Below are positions 8,852 through 17,500 of a DNA stretch of 24,782 nt, piece by piece. A program made the position numbers and the translations under genes. The number at the start of each line of letters is the position of its first letter. Within the stretch, counting starts at the first letter, position 1. The stretch covers positions 1 through 24,782 of the forward strand of contig JADRCO010000909.1 in NCBI GenBank assembly GCA_021464525.1, given 5' to 3'. The notes below the pieces were generated by a model. The model saw only the letters and a list, made by a program, of their open reading frames with translations. It was not told where the DNA came from and ran no database searches. Source of the stretch: Rhizophagus sp. LPA8_4_AMF. Taxonomy: Eukaryota; Glomeromycota; Glomeromycetes; Glomerales; Glomeraceae.

Positions 8852-9587
8852 ATTGTCATAATTTAAAGAAGTGTGATTTTTTAATTGAATAAATGAATTT
8901 AGGTTTTTATATTTAAACAGAGAATTAACAAAAAAAACAAAAATAGTTAGTTAAATATAAAGTCAGAGGTCGGATTTTTTTTTTAGTTTTTTGGTTTATT
9001 TTTGATAATAATCATTGCGGAAAGAAGTGTATTGATTACGTCAACGTTATTGAGCGGTTTTTTGTACAAGCCCGATGATCTTAGTAAAAAAAAAATTATT
9101 TAAACAGATGTATCACGCAGATCATTATCAAAATCCGAAGCATGCAGTCACACATGAAACGGCGTTATTGTGTTATTGTGCACAGGAATCGTTACAGTAT
9201 AGTATAGTGCAGCCATTTGTTTACTTAGTTATGATATCAATAATTGCTATGTAATTATTCTATTTAACACGGTTCAACATTTTCAATACCTGAAAATGAT
9301 TTTAAAGAATGTGATTCTTATTAAAATTTTTATTTCATAGAATGAAATTGTTTTCTTGAGCCTGCATAGAGCGAGATATGATTCTAGATATTAGTCAAGC
9401 TCAAATTGAAAGAAACGTTCAAGTAAAGTCAAAATAAAAAAAAGATTATTGTTGAAAATGACGACTAATAGAAAAACGTGCATTTTAAACAATTACTTTC
9501 CCATCATGTTTGTCACTTATATTAATAACAAAAGTTTTATTATTTACAAATAACTAATTTTTATTCAAAAAAAAATTTAAAAAAAAA
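8852..9587. other. Upstream region of the dual-kinase gene
   Basis: No gene seen. The part next to the kinase ATG (8852-9250) is the likely promoter of the - strand gene. At 9036-9043 lies TTACGTCA (TGACGTAA on the gene strand), a bZIP/CRE-like core about 185 bp before the ATG. From 9060 to 9210 the GC content rises slightly and short repeats such as GTTATTGTG occur. The rest is AT-rich without frames. Confidence 0.45.
9036..9043 (-). promoter_or_regulatory. CRE/bZIP-like site TGACGTAA
   Basis: One 8-bp match to the bZIP core, about 185 bp upstream of the kinase start codon in a region with no gene. The position suits a promoter element, but a single short match can arise by chance. Confidence 0.25.
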
Positions 9588-10240
9588 ATGATTTTCGACG
9601 CAATATAAAATTTGCAGAATATTTTTTTGTAAAACACTTAGAAACTTATCCCAACTTGATATATTCTCTTCTACATTACTTATTAGTTGACATTTATCAC
9701 GCTCTGCTTTCAACGTACTTGTATTTGTATTTCCATGATACCAACGGACTTAATTTTCCATAATTACACCGAAAGAAACTTTTTAAGTTCCATTTCTTTA
9801 TCTTTTGTAAGAAAGATTTCAGCTCTTATATTTTCTTTTACAGCTCCTGATGAACTTAAATTTCGAATTATGTCATCATTATTCCGTCTTTTTCGTAAAC
9901 TTCTCCTTTTTGTTATTTATCGACACGTGATCACTATAGGAATGTCTCACTTTTTTGTTTTCCTGATGATTTTTTTTTTTAATGGTAAAACGAAAACTTT
10001 TATTAATTATATGATAAAGAACATACAATTACAAAAACATTCCCCTGATGACTTTTCTGCAATGGTTTTTACCTTTTTAAACATATTAACATAAATCATC
10101 TATCTGTTTTAGATTTACTCTTAATTTCATCATTTTTCTGTCGTATGATCCCTTCTTGACTTAAACCTTCGCTGGGCTTCCTCACATTTTGTCGTATTTT
10201 TCCTCTTACTCTTCCGTAAAATTTTTGGTCGAGTGATCAC
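9588..10240 (-). pseudogene. Relic of an unidentified protein-coding gene
   Basis: The - strand holds several coding-like blocks in shifting frames: about 10230-10130 (basic; TRPKILRKSKRK..., also EGLSQEGIIRQKNDEIKSKS in another frame), about 9900-9770 (NNDDIIRNLSSSGAVKENIR then EIFLTKDKEMELKKFLSV and a stop), and about 9725-9590 (STLKAERDKCQLISNVEENI, SSWDKFLSVLQKNILQILYC). Charged heptad-like composition suggests helical or coiled-coil protein. Frame changes and stops, with no clear splice sites to reconcile them, point to decay. The family is not recognised; a transposon-borne ORF is possible. The + strand ORF at 9687-10094 overlaps these blocks and is judged a shadow. Confidence 0.4.
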
Positions 10241-11046
10241 TAGATTATTATTATTACATGATCACGTGTTCAACCCAAAAGTAAAATAGTAATAAAGAAA
10301 AATTCTTTGATGGGGTATTAATATTTTTTTTATTTCATTTTCGTCTTTTTTTTTGTTTATTTAATACATATAATACTCTGCTCCCCTCTATCTACAAATT
10401 TCTTAACGAAACGTTTCAAATTTTTTCTTTTTTTTTTTAATTTTTTTTTATTTTAACGAATGGTTTCTAATTGCGCGTTTGCAGTTCTTTCGGACGCAAT
10501 TGCGGTAAATTTATTTTCTTTCTCTTTTTTTTTCTTTAATTATTATTTTAACGAGTGGTTCCTTACAGTTCGCTTTTCCTTTTTTTTTAGACGATGAGGT
10601 TTGTTCTTCGGTCTCTTTAGTAGTTAGTTTTCGATTTTTTTTTTTCATTTTTTTAACGAAACGTTTGCTAACATTCGTTTTGTAAACGTTTCGTTTTTTC
10701 TTTTTCATGTTTTAGACGGGTCTAGATGAAGGCTATATGGAGATTATGAAATGAGAGCAACGATTATTTAGTATATTTATAAAAAATATGTACTGGCAGA
10801 ATGGAATCTCAAAACTACTGTTAACTAGTATAATGCAGGACCTACTCTATTACAAAATTCCTTTCATAACTCTTCCATTGATATTCTTGAAGCTTTCTGA
10901 TTTTAACACACACCTTCTCAAAAGATATCCTAAATTACTTTCCTGCCCTTGCCAACCAAAGAAAACCCTGCCTCAAAGTAATCTCCTAGTTATCATCTAA
11001 ATTGATAACGAATTGATACATCCTTACCCGATCTTTATTAATAGAG
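10241..11046 (+). repeat. T-rich intron-like repeat field, copy 2a, with AT-rich flank
   Basis: 10400-10740 contains the same unit type as 143-2010: AACGAAACGTTT.. hairpins, CTAAC/CTAAT-like branch motifs, T tracts and acceptors TTTTTTTAG at 10589-10590 and TTTTAG at 10714-10715. The exon-like part that follows (ACGATGAGG...TTCGGTCTCTTTAG) matches the exon-like part at 217-240. 10241-10400 and 10740-11046 show nothing coding. The ORFs at 10511-10708 (-) and 10788-11000 (+) are low-complexity or unsupported. Confidence 0.5.
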
Positions 11047-11049
11047 GAG

Positions 11050-11376
11050 TAGTGCCCAAAATATTCACGATGTCGCCGTCCAGAAATGATAAAGAGGTAC
11101 TTTAATTGTGGCATCATAAAACATAAAAAACAAAATGATTCCATGGAAACTACTCACAAAACTGAAATCAAGGAAACTTTAGAACAAGGACGATTTTAAG
11201 AAGGAATTTGAGAATTTAAGCAACAGAGGTAAAAAGTTATTTAAAGATTGGCTAGTAGAAGAACTGAAGGATAATTATCGGGACCGAAGCAAAAGTTGTA
11301 AACGGTTTGTCATTAACAAATACTCCATTGTCATAAGCCCAAATGTTAGGTTTCACGAATTAGGTGTTAGATACTG
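11050..11376 (+). pseudogene. Retroelement ORF1/Gag-like relic with degenerate zinc knuckle
   Basis: One + frame gives CPKYSRC followed by KRYFNCGIIKHKKQND (about 11085-11135), a degraded CCHC zinc-knuckle pattern (only part of the C/H ligands kept), then ETLEQGRF and a stop. After a frame change, about 11195-11376 reads KKEFENLSNRGKKLFKDWLV then EELKDNYRDRSKSCKRFVIN up to GVRYW, which abuts a GTAAGT donor at 11377. Zinc knuckles followed by basic segments are typical of LINE ORF1 or Gag proteins. The exact family is not established. The relic appears fused to an intron-like unit of the neighbouring repeat field. Confidence 0.45.
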
Positions 11377-11950
11377 GTAAGTTTCGAAGTTATAACTTCG
11401 AAACATTTTTTCAATTTTTTTAAGGAGAAATGTTAACTAACGTTTCTTTGTTTTTCCTTTGTAGGTTTCCGGCATTGTATTCGACTTTGGTCCTTGATGG
11501 GTTTCTGGGACTTTGGAATTTTTTTTTTACTTAGAAACTTTTTTTTTCATTTTTGTAGATCTTGATTTTGGAAACGTAAATTTCGTAACATATTCTGCAA
11601 AATTTAATTTTTCTATTTTATTAGAAAGAAATGTTTCTATCAATCATTCTTTTATTTTTGTTTGTGGGCTTCAGGATTTGGGTTCAGAACACTTGAAAAC
11701 GACATGTTTCGAAGATACGAAACTTAGTCTATTTTTTTTTTATTAGAAAGAAATGATTTCTAATGTTTCTTTCGTTTGTTTTTTGTAGGTGTTCGAATTT
11801 TCAGGCTGGGATATGGATGCAGTAAATTTCGTAATTTACAAAAATATTTTGATGTTTTTGAAATATTTACTAATGGTTCTCATTTCTCTTTTTCTTGTAG
11901 TTTTTGGATTCTGAGTTTGGGGTACTGGATATGATCAATTTCGAACGTAA
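11377..11950 (+). repeat. T-rich intron-like repeat field, copy 2b
   Basis: It begins with a GTAAGT donor at 11377. An intron-like unit with GTTAACTAACG runs to TTTGTAG at 11464; further acceptors end at 11558, 11788 (TTTTTTGTAG) and 11900 (TTCTTGTAG). The exon-like stretches repeat the words GGATTTTGG, GGATATGGAT/GGATATGATC and GTAAATTTCG, so they are copies of one unit. The ORF at 11513-11746 falls inside these repeats and is not supported. Confidence 0.5.
11381..11404. repeat. 24-bp perfect palindrome at a splice donor
   Basis: GTTTCGAAGTTA and its exact complement meet at the centre, a 12-bp arm with no spacer. The palindrome starts inside the GTAAGT donor (11377-11382) that follows the zinc-knuckle relic. 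In RNA it would fold against the donor. Confidence 0.8.
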
Positions 11951-12152
11951 ATAGACTAGTATAGATTTAGTATAAGTGTAAATAATTTAATGATATTTAA
12001 CAATGAAATAACATAACATTACACTATTTAACAATAAATAATCTGAATAAAGAAAAAATGGACCATGTTGATCCCTCGACCAAAAAATTTTATGAAGGTG
12101 GATCGGAATAAAAGTGAAAAACTTATTATAAAAACTACAAATATTTACCAAT

Positions 12153-12698
12153 ATGGAGTCTTATCCAAGTAAAATAGAGTTCTGTAACAACTTTCTTAGA
12201 GAGGGTAGGTATATTTTAGCGGAAAAGTTTGGAGAAATAGGCCAACTAGGAAGAAAGAGTTTGAACAAGAAATAGACGGTTTTTGTGGTGAGATTCAAAC
12301 AAACCCAGAGTATTTTAGGCACCTGAGTCAAGTTCTAGCTCTTAATAGTGAAACTTTGGAGTTGATAATATGGATATGTCAAAAGCTTTCTTATGAAAAA
12401 TATAACGAAACCATTAGATGGCTGGGAAATGACAATATCAAACTTTGAAATTGGCTGCGGGAGGCACAGCAAATAATAAGACACGAGGTGATAATTCACA
12501 AAAGGAAAAAAAGACGAACCAATGAAAAATAACAATAAGGGATTGACAGAGATAAAAGGAAAAAAGAAAAATCCACATAACAAAAAAATGAAAAAGCCAA
12601 TGAAAATACCAATATCAAGCACGCCTGGAGTGATCAATACAACACAGTATGCGGTGTTGCCACGTGATTTAATTCTGCATGATATTCCTGCACGGTAA
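12153..12698 (+). pseudogene. Second retroelement ORF1-like relic
   Basis: The + strand reads from ATG 12153 (MESYPSKIEFCNNFLREGRY). After a frameshift near 12220 it continues as KKEFEQEIDGFCGEIQ and YFRHLSQVLALNSETLELII up to a TGA near 12445, then WLREAQQIIRHEVIIHKRKK in the same frame. A further frame carries a Lys-rich segment ending in INTTQYAVLPRDLILHDIPA and TAA at 12696-12698. Codon use and stop-free blocks support decayed coding sequence. The basic linker followed by an LPRDLILHDIP-like motif is reminiscent of LINE ORF1 proteins, but this is from memory of the family and unconfirmed. The antisense ORF at 12335-12637 is a shadow. Confidence 0.45.
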
Positions 12699-13276
12699 AA
12701 GGATGATTATGGTTATAAATAATACCTAAAGCCGCTCATCTCCAATATTATCTCCAATATTTATTTCAATATTGTGTCCATGAAAGACATTTTTGCACAG
12801 GCTCACTACTTTATAAACTTTTTCCTGCTTTAGAAAATTTTTATTTTCGTTCTTTCCTTTTTTCCTCTTCTTTATTTTATATCCATTTTGTTCTTCGTAC
12901 AACAGTTAGGAACAACCTTTATAAACTCTGGTATTTTCGTTACCCATTTTCTCCTTCCCAGTACGAAGTCTTTAACATATATTATGAGTCACATTGGACA
13001 TACAAAAGAACAGGCTGAATGTTTTTTTAACTCAGACAAAAAAGGGCCTTCATATTTGTGTTTAACCCGTCGAAATTTAGGTATAGGGATTAGTGTAGAT
13101 ATAGATAGCTTATTTAGTTTAGTTAAATTTTAGTATAGTGTCGCAAAAAATTAACTTTATATATGGGATAGATATTATAAGGGAAACCTGCAGTTACTTT
13201 ACTTGGGAGATGAAAAATATATTGTATTGTGTATATAATTACAGGTAAAGGTCAGGTAACGAGAAGTTCTACTTAC
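12699..13276. other. Spacer without supported gene
   Basis: It has short repeated CCAATATT words (12740-12775) and a pyrimidine-rich stretch (12820-12890). The ORF at 12888-13133 (+) begins in that tract, resembles nothing I know and has no splice or promoter context, so it is not called. Confidence 0.4.
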
Positions 13277-13652
13277 CATGGCAACAATGAAATTTCACGA
13301 ATAACGGGTTTCTTCATCCTTTCGAAACGTTTGAACTTCTTCTTTTTGTCGTTCCAGATATGATTTATAACTCGCTGTTAAAAAAGAAATAATATTTAAT
13401 AAAAAATGCCATAATTGTGTCTGTATTTCATCATACCTTTGATATGTAACCGTCAAAATACAGAAGGACTTATTTCATTAAGTCTCGGGACAATTTGTGC
13501 AAGAAATTCCATGGTAACGTCCAGAGAATCGCAGAAACGAAACGAGACCTAAAAAAGAAAGACGTTAATAACAATAATGACAAAGAAACAAAAAAACCCT
13601 GGAAAATAATACCTAACCTGTTTGTTTAAAAGTGAATAATCGAAGCCGATAT
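13277..13652 (-). pseudogene. Intron-containing gene fragment, unidentified family
   Basis: Three consecutive exons with good splice sites are visible: 13652-13618 (ATAG before, GTTAGG after), 13548-13437 (TTTTTTAG before, GTATGA after) and 13374-13277 (TTAACAG before, GTAAGT after). The first two join in phase as DIGFDYSLLNKQ then VSFRFCDSLDVTMEFLAQIV PRLNEISPSVF. A TGA follows, then RLHIK. The same frame continues into the third exon as SYKSYLERQKEEVQTFRKDE until another TGA. Two stops in an otherwise well-spliced frame suggest a recent pseudogene or partial copy; a donor at the GTATTT near 13458 would avoid the first stop by changing frame. It could belong to a mobile-element protein. Confidence 0.5.
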
Positions 13653-14133
13653 CTATAAAAAAAATAAAATATTAAAAATAAACTTTAGAAAAGTTTCGAA
13701 GTCTATGCCTCAAAACACCGTTTTAAAGTACAAAAAGCTGATAAATGACAGAGAGGGAAGGGAAAGGGTAATTACGAAAAGGAGGAAAGGGAAATTACGA
13801 GAGGAGAAGAGAAAATTATGTGAGTGAAAGGGGAAGAACGAAAGTAAGTTTCGTGGAAAAAAATTTGAAAAACTTAGTAGTTGTATAGGATTGATTCTTG
13901 AAAGCTCTAGCTTTGTTTTAACACACTAAATTATTGAAATTGCAATATGTTTTTGTTAATGAATGTTAAAAGAATGGTTTTATATGTACATTATTTTGTT
14001 AAATTCATAATATTAAACCATTTTAGTTCAATACACACATTGTACATTGTATCTTTCATCAATAATGTTAATTTGATGAAATTTTTATTCAAATGAAAGT
14101 GTCAAATTTAATAATATATATTTAATAATTAAA
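13653..14133. other. Intergenic with purine-rich stretch
   Basis: 13749-13850 is strongly purine-rich on the + strand and contains an imperfect direct repeat, GGAAAGGGTAATTACGA at 13761-13777 and GGAAAGGGAAATTACGA at 13784-13800. The rest is plain AT-rich DNA with no frame. Confidence 0.5.
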
Positions 14134-14288
14134 ATTATTTAAATTACAAACTAAGAAACTTATAAAATATTTACTACTCTAGATTTAGTGTTTAAATAAT
14201 TCCAAGTAAGAAAGAGGATAAGAATTATTTAAATTACAAACTAAAAAAACTTGTAAAATATTTTACTACTCTTAGTGTTTAAATAATT
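14134..14288. repeat. Tandem duplication in the 3' flank of the second kinase gene
   Basis: ATTATTTAAATTACAAACTA at 14134 recurs at 14224, and the similarity runs on for about 65 bp in each copy, to GTTTAAATAATT (14134-14201 and 14224-14288). A similar sequence lies downstream of the first kinase gene (about 5017-5085), so this is paralogous flank that was duplicated once more here. Confidence 0.7.
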
Positions 14289-14293
14289 AGTTT

Positions 14294-14327
14294 GAGCCGT
14301 ATGCGGTGAAAGTCGCACGTATTGTTC
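14294..14327 (+). ncRNA. Group II intron domain V-like sequence
   Basis: These 34 nt begin GAGCCGTATG and end GTATTGTTC. Between them GCGGT-GAAA-GTCGC forms a stem capped by GAAA, as in domain V of group II introns. The lower stem pairs GAGC..GTA with TA..GTTC, but two C-to-T changes (ACGTATTGTTC where ACGTACGGTTC would pair best) weaken it. The 34-nt length is that of domain V. No reverse transcriptase frame or domain VI was identified nearby. It lies in a segment of about 240 bp that has no counterpart beside the first kinase gene. It is probably a decayed fragment of organellar or bacterial origin; function is unlikely. Confidence 0.6.
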
Positions 14328-14492
14328 TGAGATATCCTACATATCCGATCATGGACTCTGCTAAATTAAAAGATAAAATAATCTCTGTTGAACGTATAAT
14401 ATCAAATATTATGTTAGAAATATATTAATTCTCTCAAATATAATTCCGCAAGAATTCAAATAATTAACTAATTTTCATCTGTATCAATATCT

Positions 14493-14518
14493 AAATTAAT
14501 TAATTAATTAATTAATTA
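14493..14518. repeat. (TTAA)n microsatellite
   Basis: About six TTAA/AATT tetranucleotide repeats lie 40 bp downstream (gene sense) of the second kinase stop codon. Confidence 0.85.
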
Positions 14519-14557
14519 CATATAATATAAGTGTGAAATTTCTCATTTTTTTGTATA

Positions 14558-17500
14558 TTACATACCAATCTCTTTAATTATGCAATCGTCAAATTCATCA
14601 CTTTCTGATACTATATTTGCTTCACTATTTTCGCTAGTGGAATTATGTAAATATACTTGGGAATGAGATTCAGTAATAAGATTGTTATTCCCAATTGGTG
14701 CATTTATAAATTCCTTAATATTACTTTCTAACTCATCATTATTATTATCAGAACAATAGAAAATCCAGTTTCCAATAATATTTTTAACTTCTAATGCAGA
14801 TGGCCTGTTTAATGGATCTTCACTCCAACATCTTGTCATCAAATCTACATAACATTGAGGAGAATTTTCAATAATGTCAGGACGTTTACCTTTGCAAATA
14901 CTTAAAATAAATTGAAGATCATGGTCTGTATTGTTAAATGGTGGAACTCCAGATGTAAATTCCCACATTATCATAGAAAAACTATATATATCGCTAGCTT
15001 GAGTATAAGGATTATCTCTTAAAACTTCAGGTGCTGTAAATGGCTTAATACCATAATCATTATCTATTTTTAAGGAAGATTTTATAGTTGGATATAATTC
15101 TAAATCACTAATATAGATTTTATCTGTTTTATCTACTTTATCATCATAACATAAAATGTTGCCATCATGTAAACCACAATGAATAAGATTTTGATTGTGG
15201 ATTTCATAAAGCCCATAAATAATTATATGCAATATACACAACCTTTGATTCCAATTCATTTCCATTATTTTTGTCAAATTTCCTTTTAAGCCACCTTTAT
15301 TTGCATAATCCATTACTAGCACATAATTTGAAGTTTCTGGATCCTTTGTAAATCCATAGATATTAACAATGATTTCTGTTAATTCTGAACAACTTGTATA
15401 ATATTTGCACTATAAAAAAATAAAATTATATAAATTAGCATAAATAAATTATAATAAACTCAAAAAAAATAATTGTTTTATTATTATCATACTTTATTTA
15501 AATATTCATCTATAATTTTATTCGAATTGGTATGGAAAATTTTAAGAACTACTTCTATACTTCCATTATTTGATAACCAAATAGCTTTATATATAGTACT
15601 AAACCCTCCTTTATCAAGATATTCAACATTTTTAAATTTATCATAAGGAATCCACTTTGAATGGTTTTCATTAAGGGTAATTGATTCTACGTAAAAGTAT
15701 AAATGAATATTAATAAATAAGTGTGAACTTAAAACTAAAGATACATAATTGCATTCCCAATTTTTTCAAATCTATAATTAAAATAAATAAACTGTATTAA
15801 ATTTATATTAAAATAAAAATTTTTTTAAAAAAAATATTAACACTTACTCTAAATTTGAATAAAATATAAGACTTTGTTTTTTCATATAGTAACTATCAAT
15901 AATTTACAACTTACCAACTAAAGTATCAAATGTTTTTTAAATAAAGATTGAATTAATTAGTTATAAATGAGCATCATAAATATATAATAATTTGTAATAA
16001 TAGAATTAAATAAACTACTTACCCTCTATATTATTAAATAATTTTTAATAAAATTACTTAATTAGTTTAAATAATACATAAGTAAAATCTAAATATGTAA
16101 TAATAAAATTAAAACTTACCCCCTAAATTATCAATAATTTTTAAATAAAGAAATTTAATTAGTCTAAGTATATATACAAATTTCGTAATAATAAAATTAA
16201 ATAAAACCACTTACTCCCTAAATTATTAATAATTTTAAATTTTATTAGTAGAAAATTATATGTAAATTTAATACAATTATTTAATAATAAACTATAAATA
16301 AATAACTTACTCCCTAAATTATTAATAATTTATAGATAGATTTTGTTTAGTTCATAAATTTTACATAATGTGTAATAATAAAATTAAATGGATAACTCAC
16401 AAACTATATTAAAAAAAATTTAATTAGTTTTAAATTATATACAAGTATTATGTAATATTATTAGGGATGGCAACGGTCGGTCATGGTTGGCCATCGGTCG
16501 GTCTAACCGGTCGGTCAGAATTCTTTGACCGACCGATATCGGGTACAGTCATGACTGGTTAATGACCGCGAACGTTTGCCATCCCTAAATATTATACAAC
16601 TAGTACAGAATAGTAAAATCAACTTACTTCCTGCATTATTGAATTTTTTTTAAATGAAAATTTAGTTCTTATAAAAAAAGTAAGAATAATAGAATCAATT
16701 AAATAACTTACTTCCTACATTAATAATAATTTTTTAAATAAAATTTAGTTAATTGAATAATGTAAATATGTAATAATGAAATTAAATAATAACTTACGAA
16801 CTATATTATTAAAATTTATGGATTTAACAGGTTAAAAAATAAATAAATATAAATATATAATAAATAACAAAATAATAGTAAAATAAATAACTTTTTAATA
16901 ACTCACAATCTAAAAATAAATTATCACATAAAGAATTGAATTAGTTAAATAACACGTAAATATTAGAAAAGTATGTAATAATAGAATTTTAAAATAACTT
17001 ACGCCCTATATAATGTATATATTATAAGTTTTAGGTTAAATTATATATTATATAATATGCAATAATAGCATTAAATAAATAATTTATAACTTACGAGCTA
17101 AATAAATTATTAAATAATTTTTAAATAAAGAAATTGTTAGTTTAAATTAGTATTAATAGAATTTAGTTAGTTTTAATTAGTATTAATAGAATTTAAAGTG
17201 ACTTATCACTTACCGACTAATTAAATCAAAAAAAAATTGATTAATTTGAATATTATTTATTAAATATATAATAATAGAATTAAATAATAATTATACTTAC
17301 CAACTAAAATGTTTATCAAATAATTGTTTAACAAAGAATTTAAATAATTTAAACACATACAATTATCATAAATTCATAACATAAAATTGGAATAATAAAA
17401 TTAAATAAATAATTCATAACTTACAAACTACCAAATAATCATTTTAGTAAATAATTCGTTAGTTGAAATTATAAGTAACTATTGTATAATAAAATTAAAT

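Noticed and set aside
9687..10094. 135-aa ORF on +
   Set aside because: Overlaps better coding-like blocks on the - strand; hydrophobic composition arises from AT bias.
10511..10708. 65-aa Lys-rich ORF on -
   Set aside because: Complement of poly-T repeat tracts; low complexity.
10788..11000. 70-aa ORF on +
   Set aside because: No splice, promoter or family support; lies between repeat units and the retroelement-like relic.
12335..12637. 100-aa ORF on -
   Set aside because: Antisense of the ORF1-like relic.
12888..13133. 81-aa ORF on +
   Set aside because: Begins in a pyrimidine tract, no recognisable motif and no surrounding exons.
12699..13276. tRNA or rRNA genes in non-coding stretches
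   Set aside because: No cloverleaf with a GGTTCGANTCC-type T arm and no rRNA core words were found here or in the other long gaps.
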